DNA of 54,450 nt from Microbacteriaceae bacterium PS02344 (lineage in GTDB: Bacteria > Actinomycetota > Actinomycetes > Actinomycetales > Microbacteriaceae), in contig JASCNZ010000016.1 in assembly GCA_029959905.1 (NCBI GenBank), positions 1-54,450 on the forward strand, given 5' to 3'. The number at the start of each line of letters is the position of its first letter. Positions within the stretch are counted from its first letter, which is position 1. The position numbers and the translations under genes were made by a program. Shown here in pieces: positions 10,001-17,305 of the stretch. Below the pieces are notes generated by a model. That model was not told the DNA's origin. It worked only from the letters and a program-made list of their open reading frames with translations, and made no database searches.

Positions 10001-10466
10001 ACAGGGGGAATCCGATGTCCGCCGCCTGGGCGACGAGGGCGTCGACATCGTCCGACGCCTCCGTCGACCGCAGTACGGGAACGCCCGCCTCGACGGCGTG
10101 CCGCTTGGCCTCGACCTTGTTGCCGGCCATCTCGAGCACGGCAGCCGGCGGACCGATGAACACGATGCCGTTCTCGGCCGCCTTCGCCGCGAGCTCGGGG
10201 TTCTCGGAGAGGAAGCCGTAACCCGGGTAGATCGCGTCAGCGCCCGACTCGACCGCGACACGGATGATCTCATCGACGTCGAGGTACGCACGCACCGGAT
10301 GCCCGCGCTCACCGATCTCGTACGCCTCGTCCGCCTTGAGCCGGTGCACGGAGCCCCGGTCCTCGTGCGGGAACACCGCCACGGTCCTGGCGCCGACCTC
10401 GTAGGCGGCTCGGAAGGCGCGGATCGCGATCTCGCCGCGATTGGCCACAAGGATCTTCTGGAACAT
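7059..10466 (-). CDS. pyc: Pyruvate carboxylase
   Basis: ATP- and biotin-dependent anaplerotic enzyme converting pyruvate and bicarbonate to oxaloacetate. The single 1135-aa chain has all parts in order: biotin carboxylase beginning KILVANRGEIAIRAF with the ATP-grasp AGGGGRGMR segment; carboxyltransferase beginning TTMRDAHQSLLATRVR; and a C-terminal biotinyl domain with the EAMKMEA motif (biotin Lys near residue 1099). Start ATG 10466 is preceded by AGAGGTG; two further upstream codons are less likely. A TAGTCT hexamer on the minus strand near 10535-10530 is a candidate -10, back-to-back with the orphan parA promoter. Downstream lie the MinD-like gene and def. Confidence 0.97.
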   Translation of the reverse strand: MFQKILVANRGEIAIRAFRAAYEVGARTVAVFPHEDRGSVHRLKADEAYEIGERGHPVRAYLDVDEIIRVAVESGADAIYPGYGFLSENPELAAKAAENGIVFIGPPAAVLEMAGNKVEAKRHAVEAGVPVLRSTEASDDVDALVAQAADIGFPLFAKAVAGGGGRGMRRVESADELAPALAEAMREAGSAFGDPRMFLEQAVVRPRHIEVQVLADKTGETVHLFERDCSVQRRHQKVVEIAPAPNLDDSIRTALHGYATAFARSIGYENAGTVEFLLETTGERAGEVVFIEMNPRIQVEHTVTEEVTDVDLVQSQMRIAAGQTLAELGLQQQNLHLRGAALQCRITTEDPTQGFRPDTGKITTYRSPGGAGVRLDGGTVHQGAQISPHFDSMLSKLTCRGRDFPAAVARARRALAEFRIRGVATNIPFLQALLDDEAFVAGDLSTSFIDERPELLRGRLSKDRGTKILNWLVDVTVNKPHGAHLGVVDPRTKLPRIDLTMEPVPGSRQRLLDLGPERFAAELRAQTALAITDTTMRDAHQSLLATRVRTRDLVAVAPYLARLTPGLLSVEAWGGATYDVALRFLGEDPWERLDKLRAALPNVAIQMLLRGRNTVGYTPYPTEVTEAFVAEAAASGVDIFRIFDALNDIEQMRPAIDAVRRTGTAVAEVALCYTGDLLNPAEDLYTLDYYLGLAEQIVDAGAHILAIKDMAGLLRPAAAAKLVSALRERFDLPVHLHTHDTPGGQLATLLAASAAGVDAVDAASAPLSGTTSQPSLSALVAALAHTDRDSGIDLASVSDLEPYWEAVRHQYAPFESGLPGPTGRVYHHEIPGGQLSNLRQQAKALGLADDFELIEDMYAAADRILGRVPKVTPSSKVVGDLALHLAAVKADPADFEANPEKYDVPDSVVGFMAGELGDLPGGWPEPFRTKVLAGRSVRTGVTDITDDDRAALGGDSPTRRARLNTLLFPAPMREFTQMRELFGDLSVLDTSDYLYGLVAGQEHVVEIDRGVQLYVGLEAVGDADDKGMRTVMTTLNGQLRPVFVRDRSITVDAHAVEKADTSVAGQIAAPFSGVVTVKVEPGASVRAGEPVASIEAMKMEAAITTPIDGVVERLAISATQQVDAGDLLVVVRPAH

Positions 10467-10543
10467 GCACACCTCTGGGAGCTCGATGCACGCGGGGGAC
10501 GCGCATGGGGCGGGGCTGAGTGTCTCCCCAGACTAGGGCAAGG

Positions 10544-10556
10544 TAACGTGGAGGTC
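10544..10556 (+). promoter_or_regulatory. Putative leaderless promoter -10 for the orphan parA
   Basis: TAACGT at 10544-10549 followed by seven bases and GTG 10557. This placement supports 10557 over the in-frame GTG at 10548, which would lie inside the hexamer. Confidence 0.5.
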
Positions 10557-11369
10557 GTGCACGTACTCAGCGTCAGCTCTCTCAAGGGAGGCGTCGGCAA
10601 GACGACGGTGACCCTCGGTCTGGCCTCCGCGGCCTTCGCCCGGGGCATCCGGACTCTCGTCGTCGACCTCGACCCGCAGTCGGATGTCTCCACCGGTATG
10701 GACATCCAGGTCGCCGGGCGACTCAACATCGCCGACGTCCTCGCGAACCCGAAGGAGAAGGTCGTCCGTCAGGCGATCACCTCCAGCGGATGGGCGAAGG
10801 TGCACCCCGGCACGATCGACGTGCTCATCGGCAGCCCGTCGGCGATCAACTTCGACGGCCCCCACCCGAGCGTGCGCGACGTCTGGAAGCTCGAAGAGGC
10901 CCTCGCCGCCGTCGAGTCGGAGTACGACCTCGTGCTGATCGACTGCGCGCCGTCGCTGAACGCGCTCACTCGCACCGCTTGGGCCGCGAGCGACCGCGTC
11001 ATGGTCGTCACCGAGCCCGGCCTTTTCTCGGTCGCCGCCGCCGACCGCGCGCTGCGCGCCATCGAGGAGATCCGCCGCGGCCTCTCCCCCCGCCTGCAGC
11101 CCCTCGGCATCGTCGTGAACCGGGTGCGACCGCAGTCGATCGAGCACCAGTTCCGCATCAAGGAGCTGCGAGACATGTTCGGCCCGCTCGTGCTCTCGCC
11201 CCAGCTGCCCGAGCGCACGTCGCTGCAGCAGGCGCAGGGCGCCGCGAAGCCCTTGCACATCTGGCCCGGCGACTCGGCGCAGGAGCTCGCGGCCGACTTC
11301 GATCAGCTGCTCGACCGCATCATCCGCACCGGCCGCATCGCGGTGCCGGAGAACGGCTCGCCGGCGTGA
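10557..11369 (+). CDS. ParA/MinD-family ATPase without a partner ParB (orphan)
   Basis: 270-aa P-loop ATPase with the deviant Walker A KGGVGKT (residues 10-16), a VVDLDPQSD segment and a LIDCAPSL Walker B segment. These are hallmarks of ParA proteins that move cargo such as chromosome origins, plasmids or protein clusters on the nucleoid. No parB or centromere-like iterons flank it, and a separate ParA lies beside scpA/scpB at 37709-38599, so this is not the main chromosome-associated copy. Its cargo is unknown. The start is chosen at GTG 10557; GTG 10548 is an alternative. It is divergent from pyc and convergent with the merR gene. Confidence 0.88.
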   Translation: MHVLSVSSLKGGVGKTTVTLGLASAAFARGIRTLVVDLDPQSDVSTGMDIQVAGRLNIADVLANPKEKVVRQAITSSGWAKVHPGTIDVLIGSPSAINFDGPHPSVRDVWKLEEALAAVESEYDLVLIDCAPSLNALTRTAWAASDRVMVVTEPGLFSVAAADRALRAIEEIRRGLSPRLQPLGIVVNRVRPQSIEHQFRIKELRDMFGPLVLSPQLPERTSLQQAQGAAKPLHIWPGDSAQELAADFDQLLDRIIRTGRIAVPENGSPA

Positions 11370-11403
11370 CGTCGTTCCGCCTCTGAGTCCGGCACACAGC
11401 AGA

Positions 11404-11433
11404 AACGGCCATCCTCCTCGGAGGGTGGCCGTT
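11404..11433. terminator. Bidirectional terminator between orphan parA and merR
   Basis: Long hairpin: AACGGCCATCCTC (11404-11416) pairs with GAGGGTGGCCGTT (11421-11433) with one T-G pair and a 4-nt loop. It sits 34 bp after the parA stop and 17 bp before the stop of the convergent merR gene. The right flank (CTCGTTCGT) is moderately U-rich. Confidence 0.8.
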
Positions 11434-11450
11434 CTCGTTCGTCGGGAAGA

Positions 11451-11996
11451 TCAGGCGGAGCGCTTGGCCCGTCGGGTCGCCAGTTCGTCGACGGGGTCGG
11501 GAGCCGTCGGGTCGAACTCGACGAGCGTCGACTCGACCTCGCGCAGAACCTTGCCCACGGCGATGCCGAACACGCCCTGACCGCGGCTGACGAGGTCGAT
11601 CACCTCGTCATTGGAGGTGCAGAGGTAGACCGAGGCGCCGTCGCTCATGAGGGTCGTACCGGCGAGGTCTCGGATGCCGGCGCGTCGCAGCTCGTCGACC
11701 GCGGTGCGGATCTGCTGCAGCGAGATTCCGGTGTCGAGCAGGCTCTTCACGAGCTTGAGCACGAGGATGTCGCGGAAACCGTAGAGGCGCTGCGACCCCG
11801 AGCCGCTGGCTCCTCGAACCGTGGGCACCACGAGCTCGGTGCGCGCCCAGTAGTCGAGCTGGCGGTAGGTGATCCCGGCCGCGCGGGCGGCGACCGCTCC
11901 GCGGTATCCGACCTCGTCGTCCATGGCGGGCAGGCCGTCGGTGAAGAGGAGTTCGGTCACGAACCGCGGGTCTCCTGCGAGCTCATCCGCATTCAT
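11451..11996 (-). CDS. MerR-family transcriptional regulator (Rv1830-like)
   Basis: 181-aa DNA-binding protein with a winged-helix MerR domain at about residues 28-100 (GYRGAVAARAAGITYRQLDY, then SQRLYGFRDILVLKLVKSLLDTGISLQQI). The C-terminal half (SNDEVIDLVSRGQGVFGIAVG) matches my memory of the actinobacterial Rv1830-type regulator and has no metal-binding cysteine cluster. GGAGG lies about 7 nt before ATG 11996. It is the last gene of a garA-ftsR-merR run, 99 bp behind ftsR, and ends at a shared terminator. Target genes cannot be told from the sequence. Confidence 0.88.
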   Translation of the reverse strand: MNADELAGDPRFVTELLFTDGLPAMDDEVGYRGAVAARAAGITYRQLDYWARTELVVPTVRGASGSGSQRLYGFRDILVLKLVKSLLDTGISLQQIRTAVDELRRAGIRDLAGTTLMSDGASVYLCTSNDEVIDLVSRGQGVFGIAVGKVLREVESTLVEFDPTAPDPVDELATRRAKRSA

Positions 11997-12095
11997 TTCT
12001 TTTCCTCCCTGGAACGGTTATCTCCACGGTAGAGCAGCACCCCGACACCGGCAACGACATCACTCGCGCACCGAAGGTGTGTCGCAATCAGTTCG

Positions 12096-12776
12096 TTACG
12101 AAAGCAGGCGGGCGATCGCATCCTTCACGAACAGCGCGCGCACCTCGTCGATCTTCCCCGCCAGTTCCGGCGCCAGTTCGCTGGCGCGCGCGCGGGAAGC
12201 GGCGTCGGTGCGCCGCAGCATCGGGCTGAGGGCCGATTCGATGAGAGCGACCTCGCGCTCGGCGCCCTGCCGGAGCGAGCGCAGGTGACGCGGTTCGATG
12301 CCGTGCCGATCGAGGGCGACGAGGCCGCGCAGCAGCACCACCGTCGCCTCGGGGTAGGTCTCCTGAGCCGTGATCACGCCGGTGCTGATCGCATCGTTCA
12401 GGATCTGCGGCCCGGCGCCCGCCGCCGTGAGCAGCTCGTCACGGCGGTACCGGCGCGGCGCCGGCGCGATCGACGGCGGCGCGACGATCGACGACGCCTC
12501 GGAACCGGCGGCGTCGAGCTGTTCGCGGATGACGCTGAGCGGCAGGTAGTGGTCACGCTGCAGCGTGAGTCCCACGCGGAGCCGCTCGATGTCGGATGCC
12601 GAGAACTTGCGATAGCCCGACTCGGTGCGCGAGGGCGTGACGATGCCCTGCACCTCGAGGAAGCGCAGCTTGCTGGACGTGAGATCCGGGAACTCGGGCG
12701 TGAGCCGCGCGAGCACCTGACCGATGCTCAGCAGCCCCGCGGACGAGGATCGTTCGCGGGCGGCGGATGCCGCCAT
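12096..12776 (-). CDS. ftsR: MerR-family regulator FtsR
   Basis: 226-aa regulator similar to Rv1828 of M. tuberculosis and FtsR of Corynebacterium glutamicum, which activates ftsZ expression. The N-terminal segment LLSIGQVLARLTPEFPDLTSSKLRFLE followed by SGYRKFSASDIERL and QRDHYLPLSVIREQL (roughly residues 15-88) is characteristic. The C-terminal part is the ligand/dimer domain. Its ATG overlaps the stop of the upstream FHA gene by one base (TGATG), so the two are probably coupled, as in mycobacteria where Rv1827 precedes Rv1828. The name is assigned by motif and neighbourhood. Confidence 0.86.
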   Translation of the reverse strand: MAASAARERSSSAGLLSIGQVLARLTPEFPDLTSSKLRFLEVQGIVTPSRTESGYRKFSASDIERLRVGLTLQRDHYLPLSVIREQLDAAGSEASSIVAPPSIAPAPRRYRRDELLTAAGAGPQILNDAISTGVITAQETYPEATVVLLRGLVALDRHGIEPRHLRSLRQGAEREVALIESALSPMLRRTDAASRARASELAPELAGKIDEVRALFVKDAIARLLS

Positions 12777-13261
12777 CAGGCGGTCGCCGAGGAACGGTCG
12801 ACCGGGGAGGCGAAGAAGTTGAGACGGAACTTGCCCACGCGCACCTCGGCGCCGTCGACGAGCGGGCTGCGGTCGAACCGCTCGCCGTTCACGTAGGTGC
12901 CGTTGAGGGAACGCTGGTCGATGATCTCGAACGACGTGCCGTTGCGGGTGATCTCGGCATGGCGGCGCGAGACCGTCACGTCGTCGAAGAAGATATCGGC
13001 CTCGGGGTGACGCCCCACCGTCGTCACATCGGTGTCGAGCAGGTAGCGCGCGCCCGCCAGCGCACCGGAGCGCACGAGAAGCAGCGCCGACCCGGACGGG
13101 AGCGCGGCGATGGCGGACTGCTCGACCTCGGTCAACTCCACGCCGAAGGGCACGAAGGAGAGGTCGGAGTCGTGTCCGAACGTCTGCGTCACGTCGTGCC
13201 TAGGCTCGCCCGAGCGGTGGATCGCCGCGTCTGCGGCCGGTCGGCTCTCGCTGTCTGTCAC
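12776..13261 (-). CDS. garA: FHA-domain protein, GarA/OdhI-like
   Basis: 161-aa cytosolic protein with a C-terminal FHA phosphothreonine-binding domain: GRH (83-85), SRRH (98-101) and NGTYVNG (120-126). GarA/OdhI inhibits 2-oxoglutarate dehydrogenase and adjusts glutamate metabolism; phosphorylation of N-terminal threonines by PknB/PknG switches it off. Here the corresponding segment is RHDVTQTFGHDSD with Thr25 and Thr27, rather than the adjacent-threonine ETTS of the mycobacterial protein. Start is GTG 13261 with AGGAGG upstream and a TAGTCT hexamer further out. ftsR follows by overlap; lpdA, encoding a subunit of the enzyme GarA is known to control, lies about 770 bp away on the other strand. 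Confidence 0.85.
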   Translation of the reverse strand: MTDSESRPAADAAIHRSGEPRHDVTQTFGHDSDLSFVPFGVELTEVEQSAIAALPSGSALLLVRSGALAGARYLLDTDVTTVGRHPEADIFFDDVTVSRRHAEITRNGTSFEIIDQRSLNGTYVNGERFDRSPLVDGAEVRVGKFRLNFFASPVDRSSATA

Positions 13262-13349
13262 TTTGCCCTCCTGGCTGACCAGACTAACGGATCGAGAGGG
13301 TCCGGCGGGAGCCGGGAGTCGTACTCAGCGCGTGCACACCGGATATTCC

Positions 13350-13362
13350 TAGGCTGGGTTCC
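13350..13362 (+). promoter_or_regulatory. Putative leaderless promoter -10 for the CopC-like gene
   Basis: TAGGCT at 13350-13355, then seven bases, then GTG 13363. No Shine-Dalgarno is evident between them. Confidence 0.5.
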
Positions 13363-14019
13363 GTGAACACCACCGCCCTGCGCCGCCCCCTCGCGCCCGC
13401 CGCCCTCGCCGCGGCGCTGCTGGCCGCCTTTCTCGTCCTGTTCTCCCCGATGTCGGCCTCCGCGCACGACGCGCTCGTGTCGTCGAGTCCCGAGGCGGAC
13501 TCGACCGTCGAGACGCTGCCCGCCGAGATCGTCCTCACCTTCAGCGCCGACCTCATCACCGGCGACGGCGCGACGGAGGTGCAGGTGACCGACGCCGGGG
13601 GGACGCTCGTCACCGACGGCGCTGCCGTCACCGAGGGCGCCACGGTCACCCAGCCGCTCGCCGAGGGCGGCGAGGCCGGAACGTACCGGGTGGTGTGGAA
13701 GGTCGTCTCGAGCGACGGGCACCCGACCTCCGGAGAGTTCTCGTTCACGACGACCGCCGGCGCGCCCTCCGCCTCACCGAGTCCCGAGGTCACGGCGACC
13801 GCGACCCCCGAGACGACGGCCGCCCCCGCCCCCTCGACGACGGCGACCACGGCTCCCGGCGCCGCCGACGACAACCCCGCATCCGCCGCGCTCATCTGGG
13901 TGCTCGCGATCATCGGTCTGCTCGTGCTCGCCGCCGCCGTCACCGCCGCCGTCGTGCTCTCGAAGCGGCGCCGCGGCGCGGCCCCCACCCCCGATTCCGA
14001 CGCTCCCGCAGCGCGATAG
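13363..14019 (+). CDS. Secreted CopC-domain copper-binding protein with C-terminal membrane anchor
   Basis: 218 aa. A signal peptide (basic RRPL, hydrophobic residues 10-30) ends in SASA, so the mature protein would begin HDALVSSSP with His35 first, as in CopC proteins where the N-terminal His binds copper. The later SSDGHPTSGEF segment supplies further likely ligands. The roughly 95-residue CopC beta domain is followed by a Ser/Thr/Pro/Ala-rich linker (about 130-170), one membrane helix (about 178-200) and a basic tail, the YcnJ/YobA-like layout of actinobacteria. There is no CopD partner beside it. Copper handling at the outer face of the membrane is inferred from family. Confidence 0.85.
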   Translation: MNTTALRRPLAPAALAAALLAAFLVLFSPMSASAHDALVSSSPEADSTVETLPAEIVLTFSADLITGDGATEVQVTDAGGTLVTDGAAVTEGATVTQPLAEGGEAGTYRVVWKVVSSDGHPTSGEFSFTTTAGAPSASPSPEVTATATPETTAAPAPSTTATTAPGAADDNPASAALIWVLAIIGLLVLAAAVTAAVVLSKRRRGAAPTPDSDAPAAR

Positions 14020-14028
14020 GCTGGAGAC
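14017..14028 (+). promoter_or_regulatory. Putative -10 element and/or ribosome site for lpdA
   Basis: TAGGCT at 14017-14022 lies six bases before ATG 14029, and the same short stretch contains GGAG. It could serve as a leaderless promoter, as a ribosome site in a transcript from the CopC-like gene, or both. The TAGGCT begins inside the upstream gene's stop codon. Confidence 0.45.
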
Positions 14029-15426
14029 ATGCCTCATTACGACGTCGTCATCCTCGGTGCAGGTCCTGGTGGGTACGTCGCTGCGGTTCGCAGCGCGCAG
14101 CTCGGCCTGTCCACCGCCATCATCGAGGAGAAGTACTGGGGTGGTGTCTGCCTCAACGTCGGCTGCATCCCCTCCAAGGCGCTCCTCAAGAACGCCGAGC
14201 TCGCCCACACCCTGAAGCACAAGGCCGACTTCTTCGGCATCTCGGGTGACTTCACCATCGACTTCGGCAAGGCGTTCGACCGCAGCCGCGTCGTGGCCGA
14301 CGGCCGGGTCAAGGGCATCCACTTCCTGATGAAGAAGAACAAGGTCACCGAGTACGACGGCCGCGGCACCTTCACCGGCCCGAAGGCCATCTCGGTCGCC
14401 AAGTCCGACGGCTCCACCGAGGAAGTCACGTTCGACAACGTGATCATCGCGACCGGCTCGACCGTCCGCCTCCTCCCCGGCGTCACCCTCAGCGAGAACG
14501 TCGTGACCTACGAAGAGCAGATCATGACCCGCGATCTGCCCGAGTCGATCGTCATCGTCGGCGCCGGGGCCATCGGCATGGAGTTCGCCTACGTCATGAC
14601 GAACTACGGCGTGAAGGTCACGATCATCGAGTTCCTCGACCGCGCTCTCCCCAACGAGGACGCCGATGTGTCGAAGGAGATCGCCAAGCAGTACAAGAAC
14701 TACGGCGTCGACATCCTCACCTCCACGAAGGTCGAGACGGTCGTCGACAACGGCTCGTCGGTCACCGTCACCTATACCGGCAAGGACGGCCAGTCCGGAT
14801 CGATCGAGGCATCGAAGGTGCTGATGTCGATCGGCTTCGCGCCGAACGTCACGGGCTTCGGTCTCGAGAACACCGGCGTCAAGCTCACCGAGCGCGGCGC
14901 GATCGACATCGACGACCACATGCGCACGAACGTCGAGGGTATCTACGCGATCGGCGACGTCACCGCGAAGCTGCAGCTCGCCCACGTCGCCGAGGCGCAG
15001 GGCGTCGTCGCCGCCGAGACGATCGGCAAGGCCGAGACCATGCCGCTCGGCGACTACCGCATGATGCCGCGCGCCACCTTCTGCTCGCCCCAGGTCGCGT
15101 CGTTCGGCCTCACCGAGCAGCAGGCGAAGGACGAGGGGCGCGACATCAAGGTCGCCACGTTCCCGTTCATGGCGAACGGCAAGGCGCACGGTCTGGGCGA
15201 GCCGGTCGGCTTCGTCAAGCTGATCGCGGATGCCGAGCACCTCGAGCTCATCGGCGCCCACATGATCGGCCCCGACGTGTCGGAGCTTCTGCCCGAGCTG
15301 ACCCTCGCGCAGAAGTGGGACCTCACCGCGCTCGAACTGGCGCGCAACGTGCACACCCACCCGACGCTGTCGGAGGCGCTCCAGGAGGGCTTCCACGGTC
15401 TCGCGGGGCACATGATCAACTTCTGA
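14029..15426 (+). CDS. lpdA: Dihydrolipoyl dehydrogenase (E3)
   Basis: FAD enzyme that reoxidises dihydrolipoamide in the pyruvate and 2-oxoglutarate dehydrogenase complexes, passing electrons to NAD+. The 465-aa protein is full length: FAD-binding GAGPGGY (10-16), redox disulfide in [13 protein letters not shown] (Cys41, Cys46), NAD-binding [10 protein letters not shown], the FAD segment AIGDV and the catalytic His-Glu motif HTHPTLSE near 442-449. It stands alone, not beside E1 or E2 genes, so it probably serves several complexes. The start ATG is 9 nt after the CopC-like stop. A strong hairpin follows. Confidence 0.96.
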   Translation: MPHYDVVILGAGPGGYVAAVRSAQLGLSTAIIEEKYWGGVCLNVGCIPSKALLKNAELAHTLKHKADFFGISGDFTIDFGKAFDRSRVVADGRVKGIHFLMKKNKVTEYDGRGTFTGPKAISVAKSDGSTEEVTFDNVIIATGSTVRLLPGVTLSENVVTYEEQIMTRDLPESIVIVGAGAIGMEFAYVMTNYGVKVTIIEFLDRALPNEDADVSKEIAKQYKNYGVDILTSTKVETVVDNGSSVTVTYTGKDGQSGSIEASKVLMSIGFAPNVTGFGLENTGVKLTERGAIDIDDHMRTNVEGIYAIGDVTAKLQLAHVAEAQGVVAAETIGKAETMPLGDYRMMPRATFCSPQVASFGLTEQQAKDEGRDIKVATFPFMANGKAHGLGEPVGFVKLIADAEHLELIGAHMIGPDVSELLPELTLAQKWDLTALELARNVHTHPTLSEALQEGFHGLAGHMINF

Positions 15427-15437
15427 TCGCCCGTCAC

Positions 15438-15472
15438 GAAGGCCCGGTCCGCGCTCGCGCGACCGGGCCTTC
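15438..15472. terminator. Bidirectional terminator between lpdA and the PKS operon
   Basis: Perfect 12-bp stem: GAAGGCCCGGTC (15438-15449) and GACCGGGCCTTC (15461-15472) with an 11-nt loop. It lies between the convergent lpdA stop and the stop of the FAD monooxygenase at 15478. Its AAGGCCCGG core recurs in the tRNA-Pro terminator. Confidence 0.85.
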
Positions 15473-15477
15473 GCGCG

Positions 15478-16599
15478 TCACAGGCCGTTCATGGTCACGA
15501 GGTCGGCGGAGCGACGGCGCATCGACCGCGCGCCGAGGGCTCGGATCACAGCCTCGCGCCCGCCCGCGGCAACCATGGGCAGCGGCATCCCCATCGCCAT
15601 GTAGAAGCGCGACCGATCCTGGGCGCGCCGCGCCGCACGGCGGGCCCCGCTCTCCCACGTCGTCAGGTCGGGCGCCCCCTCCCCGTCCAACGCCGGCAGA
15701 GCATCCGCGAACCGCACCGCATTCGTCCAGCCGATGTTCATGCCCTGGCCGCCGATCGGGCTCAGCTCGTGCGCGGCGTCGCCCATCAGCCCGATCCTGC
15801 CGCGCACGAAATGGTCGGCGAGGTGCTGCGTGGCGCGGAAGGTCGACGGCCGCTCCCCGCAGGGCACCTCCGGCCGGATACCGACCCGACGCTCGACCGT
15901 GTCCGCGAACCCCTCGGCGGTCTCGACCTCGTCTCCGACACGGCGCCGCACGACCCAGCGCCGGCGACCGTTCGGGAGCGGGAAGGACTCGACCAGGCCC
16001 GCGGGCTCGCAGAACAGGGTCGCCCGGTCACCGGCATCCGCATCGTCGATGTCGATCATCGAATAGTCGCCCTGCCCCGGCCTGCGGCGCCACCGCATTC
16101 CGAGGGCGCTGCGCAGCGGACTGTGCACCCCGTCTGCGACCACGACGAAGCGCGCCGTGCTCTCCCCGGCTCCTCGCCCATCGTCGGTGAGCACGCGAAC
16201 GCGCGATCCTTCGTCGACGAGCGCGCCGACCGCGCTTCCCCACTGCACAGCATCCGTGTCCTGCGCCTGCAGGCGCGTGCGCAGCAGGGCGTCCATCCGC
16301 TGCTGGGCGAGCGTCAGCACCGGGCGATCCCCCTGGAAGTCGATCGCCGCGAGCGTCCTGCCCCGGCTCATGACGTCGCCGCCCTCCAGTGCCAGCGCCT
16401 CGCGTCGAACCGCGTCACCGACGCCGGCCGCATCGAGGGCGTCGAGCCCCGGCGGATGGATGCCTATCGCGCGGCTGCGCGGATCGGGGTCGACCCGTCG
16501 CTCGTGCACCACCGCATCCACCCCCCGTTGCCGCAGCACGCAGCCGAGGAGCAGCCCGACCGATCCGCCGCCCACGATCACCACGTCATGGTCGGGCAT
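15478..16599 (-). CDS. FAD-dependent aromatic hydroxylase/oxidoreductase, third gene of the type III PKS operon
   Basis: 373-aa flavoprotein of the PHBH-type monooxygenase group. It has the N-terminal dinucleotide motif VVIVGGGSVG (6-15), a mid-chain ADGVHSPLR segment, and the FAD ribityl motif GLMGDAAHELSPIGGQG in the C-terminal half. Such enzymes hydroxylate phenolic rings using NAD(P)H and oxygen. The ATG at 16599 overlaps the end of the methyltransferase gene by 14 nt. It is the distal gene of the PKS-methyltransferase-hydroxylase set, so a likely substrate is the methylated or free resorcinol/pyrone made upstream; this is inference from order. It ends just before the terminator shared with lpdA. 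Confidence 0.85.
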   Translation of the reverse strand: MPDHDVVIVGGGSVGLLLGCVLRQRGVDAVVHERRVDPDPRSRAIGIHPPGLDALDAAGVGDAVRREALALEGGDVMSRGRTLAAIDFQGDRPVLTLAQQRMDALLRTRLQAQDTDAVQWGSAVGALVDEGSRVRVLTDDGRGAGESTARFVVVADGVHSPLRSALGMRWRRRPGQGDYSMIDIDDADAGDRATLFCEPAGLVESFPLPNGRRRWVVRRRVGDEVETAEGFADTVERRVGIRPEVPCGERPSTFRATQHLADHFVRGRIGLMGDAAHELSPIGGQGMNIGWTNAVRFADALPALDGEGAPDLTTWESGARRAARRAQDRSRFYMAMGMPLPMVAAGGREAVIRALGARSMRRRSADLVTMNGL

Positions 16600-17305
16600 C
16601 GCGAGGCTCCCAGCGCAGCTCGAGTCGGGCGGGCAGGTGGGCGTGCACCCGCCACGGGGCGGGGGCTGCCGCGGAGAGCTCCGGCGCGGTGAACGACCGA
16701 CGGATGCTCCGCAGCCCGTCGACGCGGATGAACGAGTCGGCCAGGAGCGTGGTCGACAGCAGGCCGGTGCCCACGGCGAACGCCGCGTAGGCGGTACGAC
16801 TGCGGGCGATGTCATGATGCGCTGCCATGCCGCCGTCCCCGACCAACCGCTCGCTGTCGGAGAGCAGGGTCCGAACCTCCGCATCGGTCAGATGGTGCAG
16901 GAGATGATTCGAGAGCACGACGTCGAAGCGCTCCCCCTCGGCGACGAGGTGCGAGCTGTGCGCCGCCCGGTAGCGGATGCCCGCGCCGTCGTCATGCGCC
17001 TCGGCCCAGGAGATGGCCCTCTCATCGGGGTCGAGCGCGGTGATCTCGGCGCGCAGACCGTCTCGACGCAGGCGCGCGGCGAGGGAGCGGCAGAGGTCGC
17101 CGCCGCCGGCGCCGATGTCGAGGATGCGGATCGCGCCGCGTCGCGCACGCGGCCGTACGTCGCGCCGGTAGACCAGGCCCGGCCGCGACACGACCGCATT
17201 GACGTACGAGAAGCGGTCGTAGGTGCGCTCGAGAAGGCGCAGGTCGGCGCGCGGGTCGTCCATGAGCTCGCGCAGTCCGGTGGCCCGCTCGCGCAGGTCA
17301 GGCAT
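16586..17305 (-). CDS. Class I SAM-dependent methyltransferase in the type III PKS operon
   Basis: 239-aa cytosolic methyltransferase with motif I ILDIGAGGGDL (61-71), an acidic ribose-binding residue in ITALDPDERAI, and VVLSNHLLHHLTD as motif IV. An N-terminal helical segment (RTYDRFSYVNAVVSRPGLVYRR) precedes the Rossmann fold. The fold suggests O- or C-methylation of a small phenolic or quinone-like product. It overlaps the PKS gene by 8 nt and the FAD gene by 14 nt, a layout that points to translational coupling. It is a soluble class I enzyme, unlike the membrane ICMT-type methyltransferase that I recall for the Streptomyces srs operon. Confidence 0.85.
   Translation of the reverse strand: MPDLRERATGLRELMDDPRADLRLLERTYDRFSYVNAVVSRPGLVYRRDVRPRARRGAIRILDIGAGGGDLCRSLAARLRRDGLRAEITALDPDERAISWAEAHDDGAGIRYRAAHSSHLVAEGERFDVVLSNHLLHHLTDAEVRTLLSDSERLVGDGGMAAHHDIARSRTAYAAFAVGTGLLSTTLLADSFIRVDGLRSIRRSFTAPELSAAAPAPWRVHAHLPARLELRWEPRDARP

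Noticed and set aside
6771..10556. Very long plus-strand reading frame ahead of the orphan ParA
   Set aside because: It is the complement of pyc and the MinD-like gene in high-GC DNA where antisense frames stay open; only the last 270 residues are a real protein.
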